From the NCBI GenBank assembly GCA_016718385.1, contig JADKDK010000008.1, positions 186,001 to 250,000 on the forward strand: a stretch of 64,000 bases of DNA. The letters are read 5' to 3'. The position numbers and the translations under genes are program-made. The notes under the pieces were generated by a model, which saw only the letters and a program-made list of their open reading frames with translations, did not search any database and was not told where the DNA came from. Below, piece by piece: positions 25,694 through 33,263 of this stretch (position 1 is the stretch's first letter; each line of letters opens with the position of its first letter). The DNA is from Gammaproteobacteria bacterium (GTDB lineage Bacteria; Pseudomonadota; Gammaproteobacteria; Pseudomonadales; UBA5518).

Positions 25694-26122
25694 TCAGTCG
25701 CGTTCGGTGCGATCCTTCGGGCTGGAGAATTCCTTCACCGCGCGCAGGATCTGGCGAATGGTGATCTGGCCGAGCAGCGTGCCGTCGCTGTCGATCACCG
25801 GGCGGCGCCGTATCTTGTGCTTGAGCATGTCGGCGGCAATATCGACGATGTGATCGCCCGGCGACGCGGTGTGCAGGTTCTGCGAACTCATGAATTCGCC
25901 CACGCTGCCGATGCCCGAGTCGTTGTAGGTCGCGCTCAGCACGCCGCGCAGGCAGTCGGTCTCGGACAGCACGCCGATCAGCTTGTTGCGCTCATCGACC
26001 ACGCACAGGCCCGATATCTTGTTCACGAGGATCAGGTGGATGGCATCGAGGAGGTTCGCGTCGGCGCGCACCTTGACGGGATTCTGCACCATGTAGTGCT
26101 TCAGTTCGACCTGCTTCAGCAT
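25694..26122 (-). CDS. Tandem CBS-domain protein
   Basis: A 142-residue cytoplasmic protein made of two CBS motifs (a Bateman module): VELKHYMVQNPVKVRADANLLDAI through LIGVLSETDCL, then GSVGEFMSSQNLHTASPGDHI through LLGQITIRQILRAV. Stand-alone CBS pairs usually bind adenosyl nucleotides and act as regulators. ATG 26122 gives the proper start; the open frame upstream is not conserved. It is divergent from the MscS-CNBD remnant, though no shared regulation is evident. Confidence 0.9.
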   Translation of the reverse strand: MLKQVELKHYMVQNPVKVRADANLLDAIHLILVNKISGLCVVDERNKLIGVLSETDCLRGVLSATYNDSGIGSVGEFMSSQNLHTASPGDHIVDIAADMLKHKIRRRPVIDSDGTLLGQITIRQILRAVKEFSSPKDRTERD

Positions 26123-26311
26123 GGATGTTCCTCCTGTGAGCCTCCACCACCGCGCGCCGGGCCCGCGAGCCCTCGCGGCTAATATACGCCGATGCCATCC
26201 GGCGGCAACACTCGCGCCCCCCCCCTGCAGGCGCGGTGCGGTATCCGCAGCCGCCGGCGATGGGTTAACGTACTGGCGGTGTGCCGGGAAAACACTGGGC
26301 TGCCTGCCGCG

Positions 26312-27096
26312 ATGGATCTGACATTCCGCCTGCAACTCGCAACCGCCGTCCTAGCAGGACTGGCGCTGGGCGGCATATTGCTCGCGACCCAGCGCGCAGG
26401 GCGCGCCAGCGTGCGCAACGCGCTCGTGCTCCTGCTGACGTGCGCGGGCGCCGAACTGCTCGCCGCCAGCCCGATCGCGCCTGACTATCCGCGCCTCGCG
26501 CGTGAGCCGCGATCCGGAAGCCGGATGCGATCCTGGTGGATGTCACCGACGGCTGCGCCCGCTATGCGCTGCGCTACTGGCTGCGCGACCCCCAAGTGGA
26601 CGACGCCACCGACTCGCGGGTGCGCGCCCATGCGCTGGCCGCCCTGGATCGCGCCGGCATCCACCTCGCTTCGCGTCGCGAGGAGCGCCTGGTGTTCGCC
26701 GAGGACGAGGCGCGCCGCGCGGCGCTGGCCGCCGCGGAGATCGCGCGACGCATGAATACCCTGCGAATGGTACCGCTGTTCGGCTCGCTGTCGGACGACG
26801 AAAGGGCGCAGGTTGCGCAGCACCTGGTGCACGCGCCCTTTCTCGCGGGTGACGTGGTGACGCGCCAGGGCGCCGTGGCACACTGGCTGTACCTCGTGAT
26901 CGAGGGCGCCGCCGAGATCTGCGACGAGACCGGCGGCACGCGCCGTTACGTGAGTTCGCTCGGGCCGGGGGATATCTTCCGTGAGCGCGGCATGCTCACG
27001 GGCGAGCTGCGCGGCTCGGCCGCCGGAGCACACGCGGCGGCAAGCGCGCGTACCGATATGCTGGCCCGCATTCGCGCCTTCTTTGGACTGGACTAG
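26312..27096 (+). pseudogene. Mechanosensitive channel with cyclic-nucleotide-binding domain, internally deleted
   Basis: The N-terminal part (MDLTFRLQLATAVLAGLALGGILLATQR, then NALVLLLTCAGAELLAA) is the first membrane portion of an MscS-CNBD channel. After about 70 residues the frame breaks near 26515-26535 and resumes as ILVDVTDGCARYALRYWL, the end of the MscS beta domain. A CNBD then follows (VPLFGSLSDDERAQVAQHL, EGAAEICDETG). The pore helix and most of the beta domain are missing. A second gap inside the CNBD joins GMLTGELRGSA to a tail ending LARIRAFFGLD, skipping the phosphate-binding cassette. The product cannot be a channel. Confidence 0.75.
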
Positions 27097-27105
27097 GACA
27101 ACCGC

Positions 27106-27948
27106 ATGAGTGACAGACCCAATACCCGTAACATGGCGCTGTTCTGCGACTTCGAGAACGTGGCGCTCGGCGTGCGCGATGCCAAGTACGCCGCCTTCGA
27201 CATCCGCAAGGTGCTGGAACGGCTGTTGCTGAAGGGCAACATCGTGGTCAAGAAAGCCTACTGCGACTGGGAGCGGTACAAGGAGTTCAAGAAGGCGATG
27301 CACGAAGCCTCCTTCGAGCTGATCGAGATCCCGCACGTGCGCCAGTCGGGCAAGAACTCCGCGGACATCCGCATGGTGGTGGATGCGCTCGACCTCTGCT
27401 ACACCAAGTCGCACGTCGACATGTTCGTGATCATCAGCGGCGACTCCGACTTCTCGCCGCTGGTGAGCAAGCTGCGCGAGAACAACAAGACCGTGATCGG
27501 CGTCGGCGTGAAGAGCTCCACCTCCGATTTGCTGATCGCCAACTGCGACGAGTTCATCTACTACGACGACCTCGCGCGTGAACCCGAGAACCAGCGCAAG
27601 CGTCGCAGCCGCCCGGCTGCGAAGAAGAGCGCCGCGCCCAGGGGCAAGGACGGCAAGGAGAAGGAGCCCGAGCTGCCGCCGGCCGACGACAAAAGGCAGG
27701 AGGCGCTCGACCTGGTGATGGCCACCGTCGAGGACCTGTTCGGGGAGCGCGGACAGGAAGAGAAGGTCTGGGCCTCGATGGTCAAGCAGACGATCAAGCG
27801 CCGCAAGCCGGGTTTCAACGAGAGCTATCACGGCTTCCGCAGCTTCGGGCAGTTGCTGGAGGAGGCGCAGGCGCGGCATCTGCTCGAGCTCGAGCTCGAC
27901 GAAAAATCGGGGGGCTACATCGTCAAGAGCTTCCAGTCCGAGGAGTGA
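27106..27948 (+). CDS. NYN-domain ribonuclease-like protein with OST-HTH/LOTUS-type C-terminus
   Basis: A 280-residue cytoplasmic protein. The N-terminal NYN/PIN-like domain has its acidic residues in FCDFENV (Asp15, Asn18), SADIRMVVDAL and IISGDSDFSPL, the layout of a metal-dependent RNase. A Lys-, Arg- and Pro-rich linker (about 165-200) leads to a C-terminal winged-helix OST-HTH/LOTUS-like region (SMVKQTIKRRKPGFNESYHGF). Such proteins are thought to cut or guide RNA. It starts 9 bp after the MscS-CNBD remnant and probably shared its transcript. Confidence 0.9.
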   Translation: MSDRPNTRNMALFCDFENVALGVRDAKYAAFDIRKVLERLLLKGNIVVKKAYCDWERYKEFKKAMHEASFELIEIPHVRQSGKNSADIRMVVDALDLCYTKSHVDMFVIISGDSDFSPLVSKLRENNKTVIGVGVKSSTSDLLIANCDEFIYYDDLAREPENQRKRRSRPAAKKSAAPRGKDGKEKEPELPPADDKRQEALDLVMATVEDLFGERGQEEKVWASMVKQTIKRRKPGFNESYHGFRSFGQLLEEAQARHLLELELDEKSGGYIVKSFQSEE

Positions 27949-27972
27949 GCAGCAGCGCGCGCGCTGCAACGC

Positions 27973-28380
27973 TCATGCGCCGTACAGCAGGACGACCCAG
28001 TACACGGCAATGCCCATCTGTACTGCGAAGGCCGAGAACCGTGCAGTCACCGCGACCCGCGAGGTCGACGCCAGGTGAATGAGCGACTGGGTGATGCGCG
28101 CCGCAAGCAGCAGACAAGCCAGCGGATCCGTGATGTGCGTCTTGCCGGCCACGACCGCGATGAGCAGCAGTCCGCCGAATATCGGCAGACCCTCGAGGCA
28201 GTTTGCGTGTGCGCGTGCCAGGCGCTGCATGAAAGGCGACAGGTTGGAGTTCCCGGGATTGAAGTCGTTCGCGGGGACGGTCCCCGTCAGGACGAGCCCG
28301 GAGCGGATGGCCTCCATGAGCACGAGCAGGAACAGGGTCCAGGCGATGAAGCCGAGCAAGGCGAGCAGGGAGGTTGGCAT
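27973..28380 (-). CDS. MAPEG-family membrane protein
   Basis: A 135-residue protein with four predicted helices and the MAPEG pattern (RLARAHANCLEGLPIFGGLLLIAV, AARITQSLIHLAS). The family includes microsomal glutathione transferases and eicosanoid enzymes; bacterial members are mostly uncharacterised. ATG 28380 fits the first helix. A second, different MAPEG protein is encoded by an integron cassette at 61.6-62.0 kb, so the family occurs twice here. Confidence 0.88.
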   Translation of the reverse strand: MPTSLLALLGFIAWTLFLLVLMEAIRSGLVLTGTVPANDFNPGNSNLSPFMQRLARAHANCLEGLPIFGGLLLIAVVAGKTHITDPLACLLLAARITQSLIHLASTSRVAVTARFSAFAVQMGIAVYWVVLLYGA

Positions 28381-28543
28381 GGGCGGATCGCTCCGGGCTG
28401 AAGGGTTGCCCCGTGCATAGAATGCTGCATGGTACCCGGGCAGGCCACGGGACGGCGATGGAGCGCATGAGCACCCTGTAACTTGCCGGTGCGCAGCTCG
28501 CTGCGGCAATCTCGCCGGCGCTATCGGACCTGGAGACCACACC

Positions 28544-29377
28544 ATGAGCCTGAGGATCACCCGCCTGAACGGCACGCTCGGCGCGCGCGTCGAAGGTATC
28601 GATTTTGCCGCCGGCCTCGGCGCGGACCTGTTCGACGCACTGGCCTCAGCGCTGTGGGAGCACCAGGTCATCGCGGTGCCCGCGCGCGGCATGAGCCCGC
28701 AGCAGCACCTGCAGATCGCACGGCATTTCGGCGAGCCGGAGCACAACGCCACGGAGTATTTCCAGCGCATCGAGGGCGTGCCGCACATCACCGTCGTGGA
28801 TTCCGATCGCGGCGACCGCGCCGATTCCTGGCACGCCGACGAGACCTTCCTGCCGGCGCCGCCGATGGTGAACCTGCTGCACGCGCAGCAGCTGCCGGCC
28901 TGCGGCGGAGACACCGCGTTCATCAGCACGCGCGCGGCCTACGCGGGCCTGTCCGACCGCATGAAAACGCTGCTCGAGGGGCTGCGGGGCGAGCACGATC
29001 TCGCCATGACCTATGAGGCGGGCTGGCGCGCGGGGCTGCCGCTGCGCGACAAGGTGGCCGCGGAACTGGCCTCGGGACGTGCCTCCCTGCATCCGGTGGT
29101 GATGCGCCATCCCGCGAACGGCCTGCCCTGGCTCAATGTGAGCCCGACCTACACCCGCTTCCTGCAGGGGCTGCCGCCGCTCGAGGGCAGCGCGATCCTC
29201 GACCTGCTGTTCCGCCACATGCAGAAGCCGGAGTTCGGCTTTCGCTACCAGTGGAACGAAGGCGATCTGCTGATCTGGGACCAGCGCGCGGCGCAGCACT
29301 ATGCCGTGCGCGATTACGAGGGGCGTCGGGTGATCCACCGGATCTCGGTGCTGCCCCGGGCGCAAGGAGCAGCGTAG
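28544..29377 (+). CDS. TauD/TfdA-family Fe(II)/2-oxoglutarate dioxygenase
   Basis: A 277-residue oxygenase. The facial triad is visible in WHADETF (His and Asp) and in the late His of GRRVIHRISVLP, with the adjacent Arg for 2-oxoglutarate. The N-terminal GARVEGIDFAAGL and LWEHQVIAVPARGM segments are family-typical. Members oxidise taurine, alkyl sulfates, phenoxy acids or similar compounds. A role in sulfonate or sulfate-ester use would match the alkylsulfatase at 7.5 kb but is only a guess. It is a single gene with no partner. Confidence 0.92.
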   Translation: MSLRITRLNGTLGARVEGIDFAAGLGADLFDALASALWEHQVIAVPARGMSPQQHLQIARHFGEPEHNATEYFQRIEGVPHITVVDSDRGDRADSWHADETFLPAPPMVNLLHAQQLPACGGDTAFISTRAAYAGLSDRMKTLLEGLRGEHDLAMTYEAGWRAGLPLRDKVAAELASGRASLHPVVMRHPANGLPWLNVSPTYTRFLQGLPPLEGSAILDLLFRHMQKPEFGFRYQWNEGDLLIWDQRAAQHYAVRDYEGRRVIHRISVLPRAQGAA

Positions 29378-29504
29378 AGCCCGGATGGCATGGCGCGCTC
29401 AGCGCTCGCCAGGCACCGGGGATTGACCGCTTCGCCCGGCAGCACGATACCGGGCAAGCCACGCACCCCGGATTTTTCCGCGCCGGTGCGCCAGCAACGA
29501 AGGC

Positions 29505-29890
29505 TCAGGCGCCACCGCGCAGACTGCGCCGATACTCCCAGTCGATGAACGCCGGTTGCCTGGCCGCATCGGTGCAGAGGTACTCGGGATCGGGCCTCAG
29601 CCCCACGCGACCCAGGTCCAGCCGATCTGCGTCCCAGCAGGTGCAGACCGTGATGTCGTCCAGCGTGCGTCCGTCGCTGTGACCCTCAGGCCCTGACCAG
29701 CAACTCCATCTCGTCCGGCAGCAGCGGCAAGGTCTTGCGGTGGACCAGTCTCCTCGCGAACTCCGCCACCCTGGCGCCGTGCTCCGGGTCCGCGTCGTCA
29801 TCGATACGGCACGAGTCGTGAACGAACGCAAATGCCTCGACCACCCGTGCTCGCGCCCCGGTGAACGAGGCAAGGACCAGGGAGGCACTG
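29505..29890 (-). pseudogene. HD-domain-like hypothetical protein, 5'-truncated and frameshifted
   Basis: One frame reads VVEAFAFVHDSCRIDDDADPEHGARVAEFARRL to ELLVRA and then hits a stop near 29692. A neighbouring frame continues EGHSDGRTLDDITVCTCWDADRLDLGRVG to the end at 29505. Inserting two bases near 29690 rejoins them. The HD pair, the EGH and the CWDADRLDL motif resemble a family of HD-like hypothetical hydrolases. The 5' end is also missing, since a stop precedes the homologous region at about 29895. It is dead by two independent lesions. Confidence 0.65.
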
Positions 29891-29981
29891 AATTGTCACC
29901 TGGACGCCTCGAGCATACCGGCCATCCACCAGCCGATGCCAGGATTCGAGGGCTGTTTCTGTGCGCATGCGTCCTCGCCAA

Positions 29982-30737
29982 CTACGGCTGTTCGAGCGGG
30001 CGCTTCATCACAAAAAACACGTAGCCATAACAGTCCCGGAATTTCCGGTAGAGCTCGATTTCCTGGCGGGCTTCCTCGATCACCGCCAGACCTTCGGGAA
30101 CGCCCCTCCATTGCTTCGACTTCGCGGCCAGGAGCTCTGCCATCGGATCGTAGTAGTCAGCGGTCCACGCACTTTCGGGAAGAACAAAGTGGCCTTCCCG
30201 CTCGTATCCCAGTCGATCGATCACGGCGAGCTTGTTGTCGATCGTGTCGATCTCCGGATACTGCCTCCAGAACTCGACTGCTGGCGCCGCCGGGTCAGGC
30301 TTCAGCCACACGGCCTCGCTGACGGCTACATGGCCGCCCGGCCGGACAAGGCGCTTGATTGTCTCGAGGCCATTTTCGAAACCGAGGTTGTAGATCGCGC
30401 CTTCCGACCAGATGACATCGAAGCTGCCGGGAGCAAAGTCCATGTGCTTCATGTCCTGCTCCAGGACTTCCAGCCGCTCCGCAACGCCTGCTTGCGCGGC
30501 GTTGGACCTCGTTCTCTCGACCATCAGCGGGAGAAAATCCAGCGCCACGACCTTCCCACCGGAAATCTTCAGAAGATCGACCGTTTGCACGCCCGGCCCG
30601 CAGCCGATGTCGAGAATGCGCGGGAACGCTGGTACGCCCGACATCAATCCCCAGGCCCGCCGGGTGCACTCGTGGGAACCGGGGCCAGCGCGAGGCAGCG
30701 CCGCGTAGATGTCCAGGAAGTACTCCAAGCCTTCCAT
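29982..30737 (-). CDS. SAM-dependent methyltransferase
   Basis: A 251-residue class I methyltransferase. Motif I is ILDIGCGPGVQTV, motif II the acidic VVALDFLP, and DMKHMDFAPGSFDVIWSEGAIYNLGFE and LVRPGGHVAVSEA mark motifs IV to VI. It looks intact and resembles Ubi/COQ5-type or small-molecule methyltransferases; the acceptor is unknown. ATG 30737 (MEGLEYFLDIY) was taken as start; a TTG six codons upstream is possible. It is intact amid decayed genes at 29.5-33.3 kb, all on the same strand. Confidence 0.88.
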   Translation of the reverse strand: MEGLEYFLDIYAALPRAGPGSHECTRRAWGLMSGVPAFPRILDIGCGPGVQTVDLLKISGGKVVALDFLPLMVERTRSNAAQAGVAERLEVLEQDMKHMDFAPGSFDVIWSEGAIYNLGFENGLETIKRLVRPGGHVAVSEAVWLKPDPAAPAVEFWRQYPEIDTIDNKLAVIDRLGYEREGHFVLPESAWTADYYDPMAELLAAKSKQWRGVPEGLAVIEEARQEIELYRKFRDCYGYVFFVMKRPLEQP

Positions 30738-30769
30738 TTCAGCGGCCACGGCCAATGCTGCAGACTGTC

Positions 30770-30795
30770 GCCGCCGGACGTTCAGGCCCGGCGGC
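30770..30795. terminator. Hairpin downstream of sodC
   Basis: GCCGCCGG and its exact complement CCGGCGGC enclose a 10-base loop, 7 bp past the sodC stop and just before the methyltransferase start. No T-run is present. It may stop or stabilise the sodC transcript. Confidence 0.4.
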
Positions 30796-30802
30796 CACGC
30801 GG

Positions 30803-31315
30803 CTACTCGATCACACCACAGGAAATGCGCGCACCGCCACCACCCAGGGCTGCCGGATGATCCGAATGGTTGTCACCGCCCGCATGCACCATGAGGGCAC
30901 GGCCGTGGATGTCATCCAGTTTCAGGCGCGGCGCCAGCACCGGCTGGGCCGCCGAACCGTTTGCATCCACGTAGAGCGCCGGCAAATCACCCAGGTGGCC
31001 GTCACCCCATGGGGCGCCGTGCACGTTGGTAGCGGCTGGATCATAGTGGCCGCCCGCCGCACCGGCTGCGACCATTGCTCCGTCTTTTTCCTGGGGCTCG
31101 CAGCTCGGGTTCTGGTGCACATGGAAGCCATGGATTCCAGGAGACAAGCCTTGCAGTGCAGGCGTGAACACGAGGCCGTATCGGGATTCGGAGATGGTTA
31201 CCTGCCCGACACCCGCACCCGCACCCTTAGCATCGACCATGTGCATCGGCACCACAACGTCGGCAAATGCGGCGCTCGAAGCCATTGCCAGAGCGATCGC
31301 GATGGTCCTTTTCAT
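30803..31315 (-). CDS. sodC: Periplasmic Cu/Zn superoxide dismutase
   Basis: A 170-residue protein with a signal peptide (about 1-18) for the periplasm. It dismutes superoxide using copper and zinc. The copper and zinc ligands are recognisable in HGFHVHQNPSC, GGHYDPA (the bacterial spacing), HGAPWGDGHLGDLP and LMVHAGGDNHSDHP, and the disulfide Cys pair is in NPSC and ARISCGVIE. Length is standard. It lies between an intact methyltransferase and an attC-like relic, so it may have come in as a mobile cassette; its own sequence is undamaged. Confidence 0.95.
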   Translation of the reverse strand: MKRTIAIALAMASSAAFADVVVPMHMVDAKGAGAGVGQVTISESRYGLVFTPALQGLSPGIHGFHVHQNPSCEPQEKDGAMVAAGAAGGHYDPAATNVHGAPWGDGHLGDLPALYVDANGSAAQPVLAPRLKLDDIHGRALMVHAGGDNHSDHPAALGGGGARISCGVIE

Positions 31316-31335
31316 GTTTCCTCCCTGCGTTTGTT

Positions 31336-31400
31336 ACACGGTTCTGGGCTGAGGCATGGCTTCAGGCCGCGGCCCGTAGGGCTCGTCGGGCTGCAACGAG
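31336..31400. repeat. attC-like relic
   Basis: The block GGCCGCGGCCCGTAGGG, then TCGTCGG and GCTGCAACGAG, aligns with the attC sites at 60396-60450 and 62554-62617 (shared CCGCGGCCCGT and a following GCTGCA), in the same orientation. No GTTRRRY core is left at either end. It looks like the eroded stem of an integron recombination site. Confidence 0.4.
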
Positions 31401-31574
31401 TGCCCAGGCGCCTTCGGCATTCGGGCCGGCAGTGGAACCGGCCTGAATGCCGCCGTCCATGTTCAGCTCGACACCGCTAATGTACGGTGCTTCGTCGGAG
31501 GCGAGCAATACAGCGACGGCCGCCACCTCTTCTGGCGGCCCGAGCGCGACGATATATTCGTTGTCGATCCGCAT
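31362..31574 (-). pseudogene. C-terminal fragment of a short-chain dehydrogenase
   Basis: The reading frame contains LGPPEEVAAVAVLLASDEAPYISGVELNMDGGIQAGS, the invariant end of classical SDR enzymes (PEEVA, the PYISG-type motif and DGG). Everything upstream, including the cofactor fold and the Tyr-Lys pair, is absent. The last 25 residues of the frame run into the attC-like relic and are not SDR-like. It is a 3' remnant. Confidence 0.7.
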
Positions 31575-31602
31575 TTCCGTAAACGCACCATCAATCCCCT
31601 CA

Positions 31603-31844
31603 TCACCGCATCATCAGCGCGAAGACGCCCCAGCCGAGGTATTGACGCGTGTAGGCGTCGTGGCGCCCGGGTTCCGAGCTCAGTTCGGCTCGAACATCTT
31701 TCGCGAACCGCTGCCGAGGTCGATCACCGGGGTTCCCGCTTCCAGGCGAAGTGCCGCACCGAGAATGGCGAGCTTTTGCGGTGTGAACGGGCTGTGGATG
31801 CGGCGAGCGCTTTCGGTGATGTTGAAGACCCGTGGAATATCCAA
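31603..31844 (-). pseudogene. Methyltransferase remnant: 505-bp-deleted copy of the gene at 57124-57870
   Basis: It reads like the first 46 codons of the 57.1-kb methyltransferase (PRVFNITESARRIHSPFTPQKL to DLGSGS) joined to its last 34 codons (FAKDVRAELSSEPGRHDAYTRQYLGWGVFALMMR). The intact gene is 747 bp and this one 242 bp, exactly 505 bp shorter. The intact copy carries GTTCG at both deletion ends (plus-strand CGAAC at 57225-57229 and 57730-57734), and one copy remains at the junction. 505 is not a multiple of 3, so the frame is broken just after SAM motif I. Confidence 0.9.
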
Positions 31845-31970
31845 TGCAGAAAAGCTCCATTTTGCCAAAGCCGCGGCTCCAGGGGTCCGGACCGGAGCAC
31901 GTGGCGTGGCCTGACGTCGTGGTTCGGCCGCGCTGCAGGGCAACGACGGCTGCAAGCTGTTGTTCGGCCT

Positions 31971-32605
31971 TCATGGGGTCTTTACGCAGGCGAACACCGT
32001 GTACTCGTCATCGCACGCGTTGTACTTGTGCTCATGCACCTCGAAACCGGCTTCGCGCAGAACACGTCGCCAGGTATCGAGAGAGAAGAGGCCCATCGTC
32101 CAATGGTCGGTCTCGATCCGAAGGCGTCCATGGTCCCGGATGAGATAGAGGACCGTCGTCTCATACTGTTCATCCGCAGGGTCGGGGTCATAGACGTTCT
32201 CGACGAAAACGACATCGAGCTCGTCCGGTGTTCCCTTGCGCGTGGCGTGCGTGGCGACGGTGCTGTTTTGCCGGAATGTTTCGACAGTCACGTCCGGCGT
32301 CACGACCAGAACCCCGCCGGCATCCAGGTGGGCAGACGCCGTGCGCAACGCCGCCACGAAGTCCGCGAGGCAGGTCATGTATGAAACTGCGTCGTCCATC
32401 AGGACGGCATCGAATGTCCTCCCCAGCCGGAATGTCCGCTGCCTCCGCCGCACCCGATGTCCAGCAGTGTGCGTGCCGGATGCATTGCATGCTGTGCAAT
32501 CAGGTTCGCGACATGACGGCAGTAGTGAGCGTACTCATCGGCGGCATCGCCCCACATTGGCCACAGCCATGCCAGGTCCGTGTAAAGACGACAGGTATTG
32601 TTCAT
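31971..32605 (-). pseudogene. Second methyltransferase remnant, internal deletion at SAM motif I
   Basis: The N-terminal piece (ATG 32605, NNTCRLYTDLAWLWPMW to TLLDIGCGGG) ends abruptly inside motif I. The C-terminal piece resumes in another frame near 32440 as RTFRLGRTFDAVLMDDAVSYMTCLADFVAAL and runs to the natural end. The segment holding motifs II and III, normally about 35-45 residues, is missing and the frame is shifted. The family is the class I methyltransferases with a C-terminal beta extension (GVLVVTPDVTVETF). It is unrelated in sequence to the remnant next to it. Confidence 0.8.
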
Positions 32606-32751
32606 CACTCATATCCTGCCGAACGTCACGTTCAGCGCCGCCGTGGGTGTCCGATGCAAAGCCTGCTCGGGCGCGCCGCCTTTGCAGCGTATCTTTGCGC
32701 TCTGCTGCACATGCCCGCCAGGCCGCGGCTCATCGCCGCCCATAAAACGCG

Positions 32752-33255
32752 TCAGTGAAATGAGAACGTCAAGTGCACACGGGTCTGCCTGCAACCCGTA
32801 ATGATGCAAAGTCTCTCGTACATTTCATACGGCTCAGCCACACCGAACATGAAATCGTCGCCAGCCCGGATCATTGACGTGCGCTTTACGCCGGCGCGAA
32901 GCTGCAGGCTGAGCTTCGGGCATCCCCGGGCTGTCAGCAGCGATTCCAACGTGGCCACGAGTTTCCCGCCGAGACCCTTGCCCCGGAGTTCCGGGACCAG
33001 GTCCGGCTGCGTAGTGAGCTTGCGCAGAATGTGCTTGCGCGGATCGTTCCATGACCGAGTGAGCGTGCAGCGGTGCCACAGCGGCATGCCGATGTCCGCG
33101 ACCGACGGATTGAAGCCGGCTTCCTCACGAACCTCACGCACTGCGGCCTCGGCAATGTTCTCGCCGCGCGATCTTCGGAGGAAATCGCGCGCATGGCGCG
33201 CTACTGCGGCGCTTCGACCGGCGCCGCGCGATGTTCGCGACGCCTTCGTCGGCAT
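32752..33255 (-). pseudogene. Chimera of Nudix hydrolase and GNAT fragments
   Basis: An open frame of 167 codons mixes two families. Residues about 28-62 are a Nudix box (RGENIAEAAVREVREEAGF followed by IGMPLWHR), without the preceding fold. Residues about 88-120 are the acetyl-CoA-binding helix of a GNAT protein (VPELRGKGLGGKLVATLESLL, then ARGCPKLSLQLR). Neither family is complete. Deletion across two adjacent genes would give this. The last 40 residues match nothing recognised. Confidence 0.6.
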
Positions 33256-33263
33256 TGCCGGGC

